Shown here piece by piece: positions 47,534 through 57,700 of a DNA stretch of 64,000 nucleotides. The notes under the pieces are model-generated. The model did not search any database and was not told the DNA's origin. It saw only the letters and a list, made by a program, of their open reading frames with translations. Position 1 is the stretch's first letter. Every line of letters begins with the position of its first letter. Source of the stretch: a virus; the IMG/VR virus record IMGVR_UViG_3300027498_000003, positions 1 through 64,000 of that record; one strand, 5' to 3'. The position numbers were made by a program, and so were the translations under genes.

Positions 47534-47721
47534 TTACTAAAGGCGACGGATGGGAGCTATTTACCTTCAACATCGGTGAAGGTAATCCCAATATTAAACC
47601 AATACAACCACCTAAAATTTTAAAAATGGCAAAACTTAAATTTCTTAAAGGCGATAAAGAGCTTGATCCTAAAGATTACGAAAGTGCGGGGGACATGATT
47701 AAAAAGAAGACAGTACTATAA
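47530..47721 (+). CDS. Hypothetical protein, 63 aa
   Basis: Start at the ATGA overlap. An internal ATG at 47626 (MAKLKFLKGDKELDPKDYES) could be the true start of a 31-residue basic protein. The N-terminal part looks loop-like (GEGNPNIKPIQPP). Both readings are possible. Confidence 0.45.
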   Translation: MITKGDGWELFTFNIGEGNPNIKPIQPPKILKMAKLKFLKGDKELDPKDYESAGDMIKKKTVL

Positions 47722-47726
47722 CTGTT

Positions 47727-47927
47727 GTGGAAAGATCTATAGAGCAAATAACTCCTAAATTTGCCGCAGATGAAATGATTGGGCTTCGTCGAACTATGGA
47801 TATATTAGATTTCTATTACTCTTACTGTATGAGTAATTTAGGTCTTACTCATGTAGAGGTATTTCGTAAGTGTGTAACAAAGTATGGAGCTACGGAATTA
47901 TTTGAAGCATTTAATATGAATAAATAA
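47727..47927 (+). CDS. Hypothetical protein, 66 aa
   Basis: GTG start (47727). Helical (MERSIEQITPKFAADEMIGLRRTMDILDFYYSYCMSNLGLTHVEVFRKCVTKYGATELFEAFNMNK). One base separates it from the next gene. No domain recognised. Confidence 0.55.
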   Translation: MERSIEQITPKFAADEMIGLRRTMDILDFYYSYCMSNLGLTHVEVFRKCVTKYGATELFEAFNMNK

Positions 47928-47928
47928 T

Positions 47929-48198
47929 ATGGTATATGTAGATACATTAGATAAACCTTATATGAGCATGCTTATGTCTCATATGGTGGCAGATACAAGA
48001 AAAGAGCTTATCGATATGGCTGATAAAATCGGCATTAAAGAGAGGTGGATTCAGAATTACGGAAAAGCGAAAGAGCACTTTGATGTGTCTAAAGTTAAAA
48101 AAGAGATGGCTATAAAGCACGGAGCAAAGCTTGTTAGCCCTAAAGAGATAGTTAGAATTATTAATAACAGAGATTTGATAAAATATCAAGAAGGATGA
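47929..48198 (+). CDS. DUF4031-like protein, 89 aa
   Basis: MVYVDTLDKPYMSMLMSHMVADTRKELIDMADKIGIKERWIQNYGKAKEHFDV resembles small phage proteins of the DUF4031 type (MVYVD...W.HM.AD...EL...A..IG). Function unknown. Overlaps the NinG-like gene by ATGA. Confidence 0.7.
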   Translation: MVYVDTLDKPYMSMLMSHMVADTRKELIDMADKIGIKERWIQNYGKAKEHFDVSKVKKEMAIKHGAKLVSPKEIVRIINNRDLIKYQEG

Positions 48199-48674
48199 AT
48201 CTTAAGAGTTTAGCGGATTGGGGGCATAGACAGTTTAGGATAATGCTGGCAGCGGATGAGGATGGGATGATTAGATGCTTCATATCCGGTAAGAAATACC
48301 CTATAGATAAGATACAGTTAGCTCACTATAAAGATCGCTCCTGCAATGCTCTTAGATATCATATGAAGAATACGCAGCTGATTAGCAAGAAGTCTAATGT
48401 GTTTGATGCTAATGAATATGTAGATGGGGAAAGTATTCATCACCGCGATTTCAGGCTGAAGCTGATCGAGGTGTTCGGGGAAGATATTATTCCTTGGTTA
48501 GATCTTAAGAGTCAGAAGATAGAGCAACTTACTCACTACGAATTGGAGCAGAAAATAAAAGGCTATCTATTAGCCATAAAACAAGAGATGGATCATAATA
48601 AAAACATACATCCTTCTATAATTAAATCATTAAAAAAATACCTGAATGCCAGCAAAGAAATCGTCAGTACCTAA
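48195..48674 (+). CDS. NinG/Rap-like Holliday-junction nuclease-like protein
   Basis: CFISGKKYPIDKIQLAHYKDRSCNALRYHMKNTQLISKKSNVFDANEYVDGESIHHRDFRLKLIEVFG follows the layout of lambda NinG/Rap (C.SC..H...R...LR...N...QC...N...G...Y). Only part of the usual zinc Cys set is present (the first CxxC is CFIS). NinG resolves branched recombination intermediates. Its place just before the recombinase fits a role in recombination. Confidence 0.6.
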   Translation: MNLKSLADWGHRQFRIMLAADEDGMIRCFISGKKYPIDKIQLAHYKDRSCNALRYHMKNTQLISKKSNVFDANEYVDGESIHHRDFRLKLIEVFGEDIIPWLDLKSQKIEQLTHYELEQKIKGYLLAIKQEMDHNKNIHPSIIKSLKKYLNASKEIVST

Positions 48675-49749
48675 GGAGGTGCAAGCTTTAATGAAAGATA
48701 TCACTAAGAAATGGAAGACTTCTAAAGTGCATAATTTCGCCGCAGATCCTATTGAATTTGAAGTGACCGCTACGGGTAGACCTACTGTTGACTTCGTTAC
48801 TAATGGTGGATTTAAGCGGGGATCTATCTCTTTAATCGGCGGAGTTCGCAGCAGTGGGAAAACGATGCTTGCTTTTCAGGGAGGTAAAAAGATTATAGAC
48901 TTGGATCCTAAATACAGAATAGCTTATGTAGATTCTGAGCATAGTGTAGATAATAATCACCTAATAAACATGGGGATTGACCCTGGTAAGGTTGAAAGAT
49001 ACGATTTCGAAACTTTGGAAGATGCTATCGACGCCATGACTCAGGCTATTATGCCCTCGGGGCTATACCCTGTTATTATCTGGGATTCTCCTTATAATAT
49101 GATGTCTGTGGAGCAGTCGGGTAAAACTGCTAAAGATCGCTCGCGGGCGAACATGGCTTTGGTACTCTCTGTGGAAGCTAAAAGATTAAGTAGAGCTGCC
49201 AATATTACTAATACGTCCCTTATTATCTGCGCTCACGTAAGTCAGAATCAAGAAAGATTAACTAAGTATGACCCAAGATTCTATATCGCCGGGGGAGAGA
49301 GGTTGATGCATAACTGTGATCTCATCCTTATGATGTTCCCATTAGCTAAGGCTAAAGGGGATAAGAATGAGTGGGGCTATGACTCTATTATAGGCCGTAA
49401 AGTTAAGATTGTGTGTGAGAAGTGTAAGTACGGGCCGGATTGGAAGGTAGGCACTTTGATACGCTTGCATGAGGGCGGATTCGATATTACTGAGGATGTA
49501 TTCTATACAGGGTCTAAGTTTGGTATTATAGAAGGAGAGAGGACCAGGATGTACGGAGATCTAAAGTTAGGAGGATCGCGGGATAAGGCTGTCGCTTTTA
49601 TGAAAGCTAACCCTGATACGACTGAGGATATTCGTAAAGCTATTGATCAACATTACATTGATAATGAAATGGTCTATACTACTGATATTAATGCTTCATT
49701 CATTACGGATGAAGATTTAGAAGAATCTAAAAAAGAAGATGATGAGTAA
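48646..49749 (+). CDS. UvsX/RecA-like recombinase
   Basis: A 367-residue protein with Walker A GGVRSSGKT (residues 65-73), YVDSEHSVDN and VIIWDSPYNMMS (Walker B region). AHVSQNQERL and CEKCKYGPDWKVGTLIRLHEGGFDI resemble the core of UvsX-type recombinases. It probably drives strand exchange and repair, and would permit recombination between the repeated modules of the cassette array. Overlaps the NinG-like gene by 29 bases. Confidence 0.75.
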   Translation: MPAKKSSVPKEVQALMKDITKKWKTSKVHNFAADPIEFEVTATGRPTVDFVTNGGFKRGSISLIGGVRSSGKTMLAFQGGKKIIDLDPKYRIAYVDSEHSVDNNHLINMGIDPGKVERYDFETLEDAIDAMTQAIMPSGLYPVIIWDSPYNMMSVEQSGKTAKDRSRANMALVLSVEAKRLSRAANITNTSLIICAHVSQNQERLTKYDPRFYIAGGERLMHNCDLILMMFPLAKAKGDKNEWGYDSIIGRKVKIVCEKCKYGPDWKVGTLIRLHEGGFDITEDVFYTGSKFGIIEGERTRMYGDLKLGGSRDKAVAFMKANPDTTEDIRKAIDQHYIDNEMVYTTDINASFITDEDLEESKKEDDE

Positions 49750-50164
49750 CAAGCACGATTGGGCTAACAAAGGCTTAGATAATATTATATCCGATTTGAA
49801 AGATGCGTGGGGAAATATACAGCTCAGAAGTCGCAAATTCAATATGATCGGAACTCATAGTGATGTTATTTTAATGAATAAATGGATTAAAGAGAAGTTC
49901 GGCGGTGTATGGACGGATGAAGATCAGTTAAAAGCAGAAGCTAATACTAAGCCCGGCGTATATGATATGAGCGAAGGTACTGTTAAGTATTTAGGCTTCT
50001 ATGCTGACGAAGCCCAAAACGATGGTTGGTACGGAGCTCAGTATACTTTAGGGGGAGAAGAGAGGTATGAGACATACTATGTCAAAGATGGATGGGTCTC
50101 TGCAAATTCAATAAAAGACTTAACTAAAGAGGAATTTGAAAAAGCTAAAAAAGAAATATTATGA
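49742..50164 (+). CDS. Hypothetical protein, 140 aa
   Basis: ATG 49742 chosen (a second ATG at 49739). Basic N-terminal helix, then DGWYGAQYTLGGEERYETYYVKDGWV. Coupled to the recombinase gene, and overlaps the next ORF by ATGA. Unknown function; possibly a recombination accessory. Confidence 0.6.
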   Translation: MSNKHDWANKGLDNIISDLKDAWGNIQLRSRKFNMIGTHSDVILMNKWIKEKFGGVWTDEDQLKAEANTKPGVYDMSEGTVKYLGFYADEAQNDGWYGAQYTLGGEERYETYYVKDGWVSANSIKDLTKEEFEKAKKEIL

Positions 50165-50334
50165 ATAAATTTTTACGATGGCTTGTCCGTAAGAAGAGAA
50201 AGTTTTTCTGCAAGCATAAATTTAAGCATACCGGACCTTTGTCCGTAAAGGATATCAATACTGGCAGAGGGTTTATTATCTATAAGAAGACTTGTGAAAT
50301 ATGTGGCTACAGTGAATTGTATATACCTATTTAA
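50161..50334 (+). CDS. Small basic Cys protein, 57 aa
   Basis: MNKFLRWLVRKKRKFFCKHKFKHTG then TCEICGYSELYIPI; the CxxC plus Cys/His pairs suggest a zinc knuckle. Very basic, so nucleic acid binding is plausible. Coupled at its start by ATGA. Confidence 0.55.
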   Translation: MNKFLRWLVRKKRKFFCKHKFKHTGPLSVKDINTGRGFIIYKKTCEICGYSELYIPI

Positions 50335-50346
50335 AAAAACTAAATA

Positions 50347-50454
50347 ATGAGCAGCAAAGTACATATAGAAAATTTTATTCCAAGACTTCTCGGGGAAGAG
50401 CTGACTGTATATGAAATGCGCGAGATAGCTAACCTCAAAAAAAAAGGAAAATAA
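50347..50454 (+). CDS. Small protein, 35 aa
   Basis: MSSKVHIENFIPRLLGEELTVYEMREIANLKKKGK. Overlaps the next ATG by one base (TAATG), which supports expression. Unknown function. Confidence 0.45.
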   Translation: MSSKVHIENFIPRLLGEELTVYEMREIANLKKKGK

Positions 50455-50657
50455 TGAGTAATAAAGAGATTACAGAACAGAGATCAGAAGAAAGGGCAAA
50501 AATAATGGAATTAGCAGCTAAGCTCTCTGACGATGGGTCTAATTGGGAAAGCAAAGAAGACCATATATACGCAGAATTGGCACGTCAAAGACTTATGATC
50601 GATAGGATTACAGAAGCCGTGGATCGCCTTGTAAGTTTAGTAACGCCGAGGCTATGA
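50454..50657 (+). CDS. Hypothetical protein, 67 aa
   Basis: Helical and charged (NKEITEQRSEERAKIMELAAKLSDDGSNWESKEDHIYAELARQRLMIDRITEAVDRL). Could be a coiled coil. Overlaps the next as ATGA. No domain recognised. Confidence 0.55.
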   Translation: MSNKEITEQRSEERAKIMELAAKLSDDGSNWESKEDHIYAELARQRLMIDRITEAVDRLVSLVTPRL

Positions 50658-50782
50658 TTTTAGCTTTAAATTTTAGAGAGAAAATACCTAAAGGATTTGA
50701 AGTACTTAATAACCCTAACTACAAGTACGGGCATGGGTTTGTTTTAGCAAACTATGCCATAAATTACCTAAATGGATTATAA
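50654..50782 (+). CDS. Small protein, 42 aa
   Basis: MILALNFREKIPKGFEVLNNPNYKYGHGFVLANYAINYLNGL. Overlaps the helicase gene by 11 bases. Support is from coupling at both ends only. Confidence 0.4.
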   Translation: MILALNFREKIPKGFEVLNNPNYKYGHGFVLANYAINYLNGL

Positions 50783-53183
50783 ACTAAGACCACACCAGCA
50801 AGTAGCTGTTGATGCTGCTGTAGAATACTTTCATTCTAAGAGGACTGATAAGGTTGTATTAGTAGAGCCCACAGGCTGTCATGCTCCTGGCTATGAGGTG
50901 CTTATGTACGATGGGTCTCTGCGTAAAGTAGAGGACGTACAGGTAGGGGACCTATTAATGGGCCCCGACAGTCAGCCACGGGAAGTACTCAAGCTGCACT
51001 CTGGAGAATCCGAAATGCACAGAATAACGCTAAGAAACAAACAGTATCTTGATGTTAATACTGACCACATACTATGGTTAGACCGTACTCAGTGTGAAAA
51101 GTCTAAAGAACATTTATATCCAGAAAAACTGGCTATATCTGTGAGAGACTACTTACTTTTAGCTAAATCAAGAAAGCATTTATACAAATTCAAAAAAGCG
51201 GGCATTATACAATACGAAGGTAAAAACGAGATCCTACCTATAGACCCGTACTTTCTTGGGCTATGGTTAGGGGATGGATCAGCTGCCAATACAGTAATAA
51301 CTACACCAGATAATGTTATAGAAAAATGGTTGTATAGCCATGCAGAAGATATTGGTCTTAAAACCAATTCAAGATGGGTAAACGCTAAAAATTGCTGGAC
51401 AGTAAGCACTGTAAGGAGGACCGGCAGAGATATAAATCATCTTCAAAAAAATTTAATAAGACTAAATTTACGCAACAACAAGCACATCCCTTTTAAGTAT
51501 CTAACTACTTCTGAAGAATATAGATGGAAGTTATTGTCGGGCATAATAGACTCTGATGGAAGTCTGTCTAAAGGTAGATATGAGGTTACATTTAAGCAAG
51601 AGGAAATGGCTCATCAACTATTTCAGTTGGTGAATAGTTTAGGACTATTCGGAGCAATAAATATTAAATACAATAGATGTAATAATTGCAAAGATAAAAG
51701 ACTTAGAAAGTACTATAGAGTTAGTTTCCGAGGCGGGGAGGGTATAAAGTGCTTAGTTCCTAATAAAAAATGGAATAGCTACAAATACACGACTAATGGT
51801 AGTAGGTATGGGTTCACTGTAGAGAGTATAGGTAGAGGTAAATACTATGGATTTGAATTGGATGGAGATCATCTTTTCTTGGACTCTATGCACAACATTA
51901 TTCATAACTCTGGCAAGAGCATTATCGCGGCGAAGATAGCCGAATTATGTAAAGTCAAGACTATAATATCAGCTCCAAGAAAAGAGTTAGTAAAGCAGAA
52001 TTTGGAGAAATTTGAAAGCTTTGGATATACTGCAGGTGTTTACTGCGCATCATTGAATAGGAAAGAGCTCGATAAAGATGTCGTATTTGCTACTCCTCAA
52101 TCACTTAAAGCTATAGCCCCTGACTTAGTTGGTAAAGGATTTAAGATGCTTATAATGGACGAGTGTGGAAGAGGTAGTAAGAAGAAGTCTATGGTAGATA
52201 ATATCATAAAGGCTGCTAAGATTAAGAAAGTAATAGGGCTCACTGCCACGCCGCTTGAGACTCGGTATATATGGAATCAGGCTTGTTTGAGCATGATCAC
52301 TCGGTCGCGGGAGAATATATTTAATAAGATTCTTAATGTTACGCAGATTCAGTATCTGGTAAAGATGGGTTGGTGGGCTCCTATTATATATGATAGTAGG
52401 GAAGTTGACTATACGGCGCTTGAGGCGGTGTCTGGGAAGGCTGTACAGGGAGATTATAGTGAGGATCAACTGAATGAGTATTTCGCGCAGAATCGTCTCT
52501 CAGAGCGGATCCTACAGGCTATAGATGATAATCCTGATAGAAAGAGTATAGCTATATTCGTACCTTCTATATCTTATGGCCAGGAATTGGCTGATATTAT
52601 CCCGAATTCTGCCATGATTTACTCTGGTATGAAGATGAAGGATAGGGACTTTATTATAGAATCCTATAAGACCGGGGTCCTTAGAACTATAGTTAATGTT
52701 GATATATTAGGTATGGGGTTTGATCACCGGCCAATGGATCTTGGGATCATGGCCAGGCCGAGTAGATCTCTTACAGTATACTATCAGCAGGCAGGGAGAT
52801 TAGTAAGGCCTTATCACGGGGCGAATGATTGGGATCCCATTCCAGAGTTCCCTGATCCTAAGCTTAATGCTAAGATAATCGATTTCTCAGGTAATGTAGA
52901 GAATTTCGGGGCTTTAGAAGATCTTAAGTTTGTCCATACCCAAAAAGGACATTGGGATCTATTTTCTAAGAACATACTAATGACTAATGCCCAGACTATT
53001 GGAATGCCTGGGGGTAAGGGTAAATGCATGTTTGGTAAGCTTCACTATGGTAAGCCTATGGATCAAGTGCCTACGGGGTATTTGTTGTGGATGTATAAGA
53101 ATGTTATACCTAAGGATGAGAATGATATGGCTACTTATGTCGCGGCGGTTGCTATTTTGAAAGAGAAGAAAATAATTAAATAA
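50772..53183 (+). CDS. SF2 helicase with an intein in its Walker A motif
   Basis: An 803-residue protein. The extein is an SF2 helicase of about 459 residues: VEPTG/SGKS (Walker A, interrupted), LIMDECGRG (motif II, D463-E464), GLTATPLETR (motif III) and QQAGRLVRPY (motif VI). A 344-residue intein (residues 36-379) sits between Gly and Ser of the Walker A loop. Helicases of this sort (UvsW-like) unwind branched DNA in replication and recombination. Confidence 0.85.
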   Translation: MDYKLRPHQQVAVDAAVEYFHSKRTDKVVLVEPTGCHAPGYEVLMYDGSLRKVEDVQVGDLLMGPDSQPREVLKLHSGESEMHRITLRNKQYLDVNTDHILWLDRTQCEKSKEHLYPEKLAISVRDYLLLAKSRKHLYKFKKAGIIQYEGKNEILPIDPYFLGLWLGDGSAANTVITTPDNVIEKWLYSHAEDIGLKTNSRWVNAKNCWTVSTVRRTGRDINHLQKNLIRLNLRNNKHIPFKYLTTSEEYRWKLLSGIIDSDGSLSKGRYEVTFKQEEMAHQLFQLVNSLGLFGAINIKYNRCNNCKDKRLRKYYRVSFRGGEGIKCLVPNKKWNSYKYTTNGSRYGFTVESIGRGKYYGFELDGDHLFLDSMHNIIHNSGKSIIAAKIAELCKVKTIISAPRKELVKQNLEKFESFGYTAGVYCASLNRKELDKDVVFATPQSLKAIAPDLVGKGFKMLIMDECGRGSKKKSMVDNIIKAAKIKKVIGLTATPLETRYIWNQACLSMITRSRENIFNKILNVTQIQYLVKMGWWAPIIYDSREVDYTALEAVSGKAVQGDYSEDQLNEYFAQNRLSERILQAIDDNPDRKSIAIFVPSISYGQELADIIPNSAMIYSGMKMKDRDFIIESYKTGVLRTIVNVDILGMGFDHRPMDLGIMARPSRSLTVYYQQAGRLVRPYHGANDWDPIPEFPDPKLNAKIIDFSGNVENFGALEDLKFVHTQKGHWDLFSKNILMTNAQTIGMPGGKGKCMFGKLHYGKPMDQVPTGYLLWMYKNVIPKDENDMATYVAAVAILKEKKIIK
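50877..51908 (+). mobile_element. Full-length intein with LAGLIDADG endonuclease in the helicase
   Basis: Starts CHAPGYEVLMYDGS (Cys1) and ends HNIIHN before Ser+1, with the standard His-Asn. The endonuclease core has two LAGLIDADG-like motifs, PYFLGLWLGDGS and LLSGIIDSDGSL, with both acidic residues. It appears intact and potentially active as a homing element, unlike the polymerase intein. Confidence 0.88.
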
Positions 53184-53257
53184 CAAGGGAGTTGTTTTAT
53201 AAGAAAAATAACGATGATTAATAATATTTTTTTAACGTTTTACTAAAATTACTATTT

Positions 53258-53464
53258 ATGAAAAACACAAGTGAATTAAGGACAGAGATGATCGAAGTCT
53301 TTAAAGACTTAAAAAACAGAAAAATTGATACCAAGTCTGCTAAAACAATGGTGATGGTGTCAAACTGTATTCTTAAAAGCGCATCCATTGAAGCAGACTA
53401 CAATAAGTTCTTAGGAAAAAAGAATGAAATCGATTTCTTACAAACTGGTGGAAAAAAAGCGTAA
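53258..53464 (+). CDS. Hypothetical helical protein, 68 aa
   Basis: Helical and basic (MKNTSELRTEMIEVFKDLKNRKIDTKSAKTMVMVSNCILKSASIEADYNKFLGKKNEIDFLQTGG). Overlaps the next gene as TAATG. The 74-bp spacer before it has an AT-rich ATTTTTTTAACG stretch. Unknown function. Confidence 0.6.
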   Translation: MKNTSELRTEMIEVFKDLKNRKIDTKSAKTMVMVSNCILKSASIEADYNKFLGKKNEIDFLQTGGKKA

Positions 53465-54270
53465 TGAACGGTAGAAGATGGACGGATAATGAGTTGCTCC
53501 TGTTGGCAGAGCATTTCCCTAAAGGAGACCTATCTATCTTATCAAGTAGGATTGGTAGGTCCCTATCTTCTATTCATGCTAAAGCGCTAAGAATAGGGAT
53601 AAAAAGGGTTACAAAAGGTAATAATTGTCCAGATAAAAAATGTATAAAATGCAAAAAAATAAAGCCAAGGACTGCTGAATATTTTTACACTAAAATAGTT
53701 AAGACCAAAATAAAAAACGGATCTATAAAAAAATATAAGTGCTATAGGTCCATGTGTAAAGAGTGCCATTCCAAAGAGACTGTCAATAGAAAAAGAAGAA
53801 AAAGATCAAAAGAACTTGGAATAGAATTTGACCAATATATTCATCTATGTAAATGGTATAAAAAACACGGGATTAAAAGGGTTAGAATGCGTCAGCTATA
53901 CGAAAGTAGCCCAGGGCTGTTAGATAGTAGAATAACAAAAAAAGAACGAAGAACAATCAGAAGATGGATACGAAAGGGGTATAAATTCACTGATTATGAC
54001 GCCTTTAAATTAGATCAATTGGAAGTAAAGAAGGAAAGATCGGTTAAGAAAAGGAAATACCACGATCTCCCATCTAATTATGATTTTTATAGCCAAGTAC
54101 CTAAAAAAGAATTAAATAAGATAAAATTCGAAAGGAGAAAAAATAACCCTACCAAAGGTACAGTTGCTAATTGGTTAGGCTTAAAATCAAATGAAATATC
54201 AGATGAAGTTTATAAAACGAAAGTTCTGCTATGGCATATCACAAATTTTATAAAAACAGAAGATAGCTAA
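53464..54270 (+). CDS. DNA-binding protein with Myb/SANT-like and zinc-finger regions
   Basis: A 268-residue very basic protein. N-terminal RRWTDNELLLLAEHFPKGDLSILSSRIGRSLSSIHAKALRIGIKR is a Myb/SANT-like or homeodomain-like helix set. Then CIKCKKIKPRTAEYF...CYRSMCKECHSK gives a CxxC...CxxxxCxxC zinc motif as in HNH-type phage proteins. No HNH catalytic triad is clear. Likely binds DNA, maybe a homing-type or regulatory protein. It ends the plus replication block. Confidence 0.65.
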   Translation: MNGRRWTDNELLLLAEHFPKGDLSILSSRIGRSLSSIHAKALRIGIKRVTKGNNCPDKKCIKCKKIKPRTAEYFYTKIVKTKIKNGSIKKYKCYRSMCKECHSKETVNRKRRKRSKELGIEFDQYIHLCKWYKKHGIKRVRMRQLYESSPGLLDSRITKKERRTIRRWIRKGYKFTDYDAFKLDQLEVKKERSVKKRKYHDLPSNYDFYSQVPKKELNKIKFERRKNNPTKGTVANWLGLKSNEISDEVYKTKVLLWHITNFIKTEDS

Positions 54271-54281
54271 GAATTACATAT

Positions 54282-54704
54282 TCATTCAGAAGAATCTTTC
54301 TTGTAGTTCTTAGATATCTTTACTAAAGATTCATAGTATCTAGTAGCTAAATGTTCTGTTATTTTGAATAGTGTGTTTTGTCCGAAGGTTGAATTAGCGT
54401 CTACTCCTGATTGATCGGCGATCATGCTGGCTAAATAGTATAGTTTGGATGTTATCTCCGCGCCGCGCTTAGGAGTAAACACAGGTTTAGGGAACCAAGA
54501 TCTGAATATAAATTCATTATAGCCAATCTGGTTAGTGCTGCAGCCATCCCTATCTTCTTGTTCCATGTCTTTCAACTGCCCATGGATAGACGCGCAGTCC
54601 GCTAATATCATCTTCTCGGTGCACAACTTAAACTCATTGTCTGTTTGGCTTATAGACATATACACTCTACACGGCAGAACCGATAACTCCAACACTATAA
54701 ACAT
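54282..54704 (-). CDS. Hypothetical protein, 140 aa
   Basis: A soluble protein with SISQTDNEFKLCTEKMILADCASIHGQLKDMEQEDRDGCSTNQ and a helical C-terminus. Located at the end of the ejection-protein block, only 11 bp from the convergent plus-strand gene. Probably a minor virion or assembly protein; unconfirmed. Confidence 0.55.
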   Translation of the reverse strand: MFIVLELSVLPCRVYMSISQTDNEFKLCTEKMILADCASIHGQLKDMEQEDRDGCSTNQIGYNEFIFRSWFPKPVFTPKRGAEITSKLYYLASMIADQSGVDANSTFGQNTLFKITEHLATRYYESLVKISKNYKKDSSE

Positions 54705-54711
54705 ATCTTAT

Positions 54712-57700
54712 TTATTTTTTAGGTATAGGTAAATCTAAACGTTCGAAATGAGATTTAATAACTAACGTAGGTATTTTATCTTTTTTACCTGTAATATAGT
54801 CTTTTTCTTTTCTACTGAATTTATTTTTATCAAAAGAAAAGTCATTAAGTTGGTTTTTAAGATCTATATCTAAGTGATTTTTTGTGTCTTTATACATGTC
54901 TCTTAGTTGGTTAAGAGCCTTATTATATCTTCTGACTGACCTATCATAGGCTTTAGTTCTTTCACTGTCAGTAGATCCAGGATCTGTTCTACTAAAATAT
55001 AAGTCTTTTGATTCATTGATATTCTTCATCTCATCTATGAACCTAAATCTAGACCCTCTCTCTGGGTCCAGTATAGAGAAACGTAGTCCTGTAAATGCTA
55101 TATTCTCATTTCTTATCTGCCTCTCTAATAAACGTATTTGTTTCTCTAATTTTTTATCAGTCTTACCCGCTTTAGTTTTCTTCTCAAGTTTTCTTTTTGC
55201 ATCTTCCAATCTATCATGGACCTTGCCCTTCTTACCGAGCATTCTTACAACCCCCGGAGTAGGTCCTTTGTTAGCTAAAAAAGTAGCTATGTCTGCCGTC
55301 TTGCCTATTGCATCCCTTACGCTGTTTATATCTTCTGAATATATCTTATTTCCAAAAGCATCTGAATTACTAAATACTTGGAGTAGGGCTTCCACGGCGG
55401 GCTCTGTGGATGTGAAAGGTTCTGCAAGTACTCTAAGAGCTTTAGCCATTCCCTCACGCTTCAAGGCTGACTCGAAGTCTCCTAAAAACCCTATAGGGTT
55501 TATAGTGCTCGGGTTAGTGTACTCATAAAATCCATCCTTCTTCTCGACTATGGCATCATTGACCCACGGTGGCATGTAATATTTCATTAACGTCTCGTAC
55601 TCTTCGTCCTCAGTGTCCGAAAACATCTCCCCTGCAAATAACGTAACAAGGAACATAGCACCTGTGCCTAAGGATCGATTTATACCTATCTGCTTTAGTT
55701 TGGGGTTGCCCGATTTTATTTCTAATATAGATAAATCAACTCTACCTATAGTAGTTCTAATTACTTCTCCCGCAAAAGAGGCAAACGGAGCTATAACAGC
55801 TAAGTTTTTAAGTCTTTTTACAAATTTATAAGTCTCATTATAATTAGGTAAAGTGTCCCTTACGATCTTAGCAGACCTCTGATCTACTGTAACCCGCTCT
55901 GCATCTGCTAAGTCTTCATATTTCTTATCGTAAAGAGCTTCCGCTTGCTGCTTTGTTTCAAAACTAAAAGCTACCATCTTGAACATATCATCACTGGCTC
56001 TATATGCGAATTTCCAAGCATCAAATGCCCATTTCTTCGTGAACTGCCCGGCAACGTTCTTATTAAGATTCTCCTCTAATCCTTTTCCTATTCTCTTTAG
56101 AATTTTAGAATCATCGAAAAGAGAATTTAATTCCCCCACATCTACGTTAGTTCCCAATAGGCCTAAGCCTACCATCTTATCTATAAGATCAGCTCTCTTC
56201 TTGTTTCTGGTAATGTTGTCCCCTGCAAATTCCTTTAATCTGGTAACCGTCTCTATTCCTAATTCTTTGAATACTTGGGCACCAAACTTATTAGAGGGCC
56301 TGAAATAACCGTTCATCATCATGAAAGGTATGTTGCCAAACAGATTACGGTTTTGAGTAGTAGGAGAATATACTGTTAAACCCATCTTAGTCATAGCATT
56401 CAGGGCTTTGAGAAGTCCAATGCCCGCAGAATAATCGGTCATGAATGAGCTTATTTCCCCTTGCATTTCGGGAGTTACCCATATATTATTGATACCCCTA
56501 TCTCTAAATATCTGAAGGCGAGAATCCTTAGTAGATATTCGCTTTGTGTGTCTTTTTGATTCATTTCTATCTAAAGAGAAGTACTTATCATTATCTAATA
56601 AAGCCATCTGGAAATGATTTCCAGTTATATTACTTTGCATCTTAGCAATAGTAGCTAAGAATAAAGTGTCGGGATCTCTTATTTCCCCTAATAGTTTTCT
56701 TATTGAAGCAGGGACATCTTTCTTTTGTCTCAATATTGATATATCCGCAGCTCCCTTCTTATTGCCCTCTATGGTAGGATCAAAGTTAGGGTTAGACATG
56801 TTCTCTAATTCCCCTAATACATGTTCATCTAAAGCTGTCCTGTCATTTATCAGATTTTGTAATCTGCTTTGTAGTATCTCCTGAGCTCTTATTCTCTTCT
56901 CTACAGCTTGCCTTGCAGCTCTTTCGGCCGCGTTAGAATTAGGAAGATTAGCTAAGCTTGTCCTTAGCCCATCTAAGCGTTTTTCATTACTCTTAAATCT
57001 GCTTCTGTAGAGGCGTTCGTATGCGTCTAAACCTTCGCTCCATATATCAGGCATACCTTTAACCTTCTCGGCCCACGCTGGATTTCTGTGTGCTTCATAT
57101 ATACGTGTAGTATATTTACCTAAGTTATTTTGTATCACCTCAACTTGTACGTCATTAACTGCTCCTGGTATCCTCGATATCTCTCTACTCAAGGCATCTA
57201 TCGTCTGCCTCATATCTAAAATGATCTCAGATATACTATCTAATTTATCCTTAGATAGTATTGAATTATCGACTTCAATTCCATTCAATTCGTTAGTAAC
57301 CTGCTCTTTCTGATCTTTAGTCCATTTTTTAGTAGCTGAATTTAACCTTATTCTTATACGATCCCCTTTACTTAGGAGAGCGTTCATTTGGTTTGTCTTA
57401 TCTGTCATGGCTTCATAAACTTCGGGAGACCTTCTAAGTCCTCCACGCTTATTAAGCTCATCAAGAAGCCGGGCACCTCCGTCTTTTAGGAAATCCTTCA
57501 ATCTAGCCATAGACGTACTTAGCCCCTTCTTAAATAGATCTGGAGTTAACCCAAATCCAGAATTAGAACTAATACCTGGGTTTTTGTTAAAATCTGTCTC
57601 TAAGTTTGATTGCTCGGGCACTGCTTGCTCCTGCACCCCATCCGATGTTTCTTGCACACTGGGCACTGCGGCACTATCTGCATCTGCTGGTGTGCTTCCT

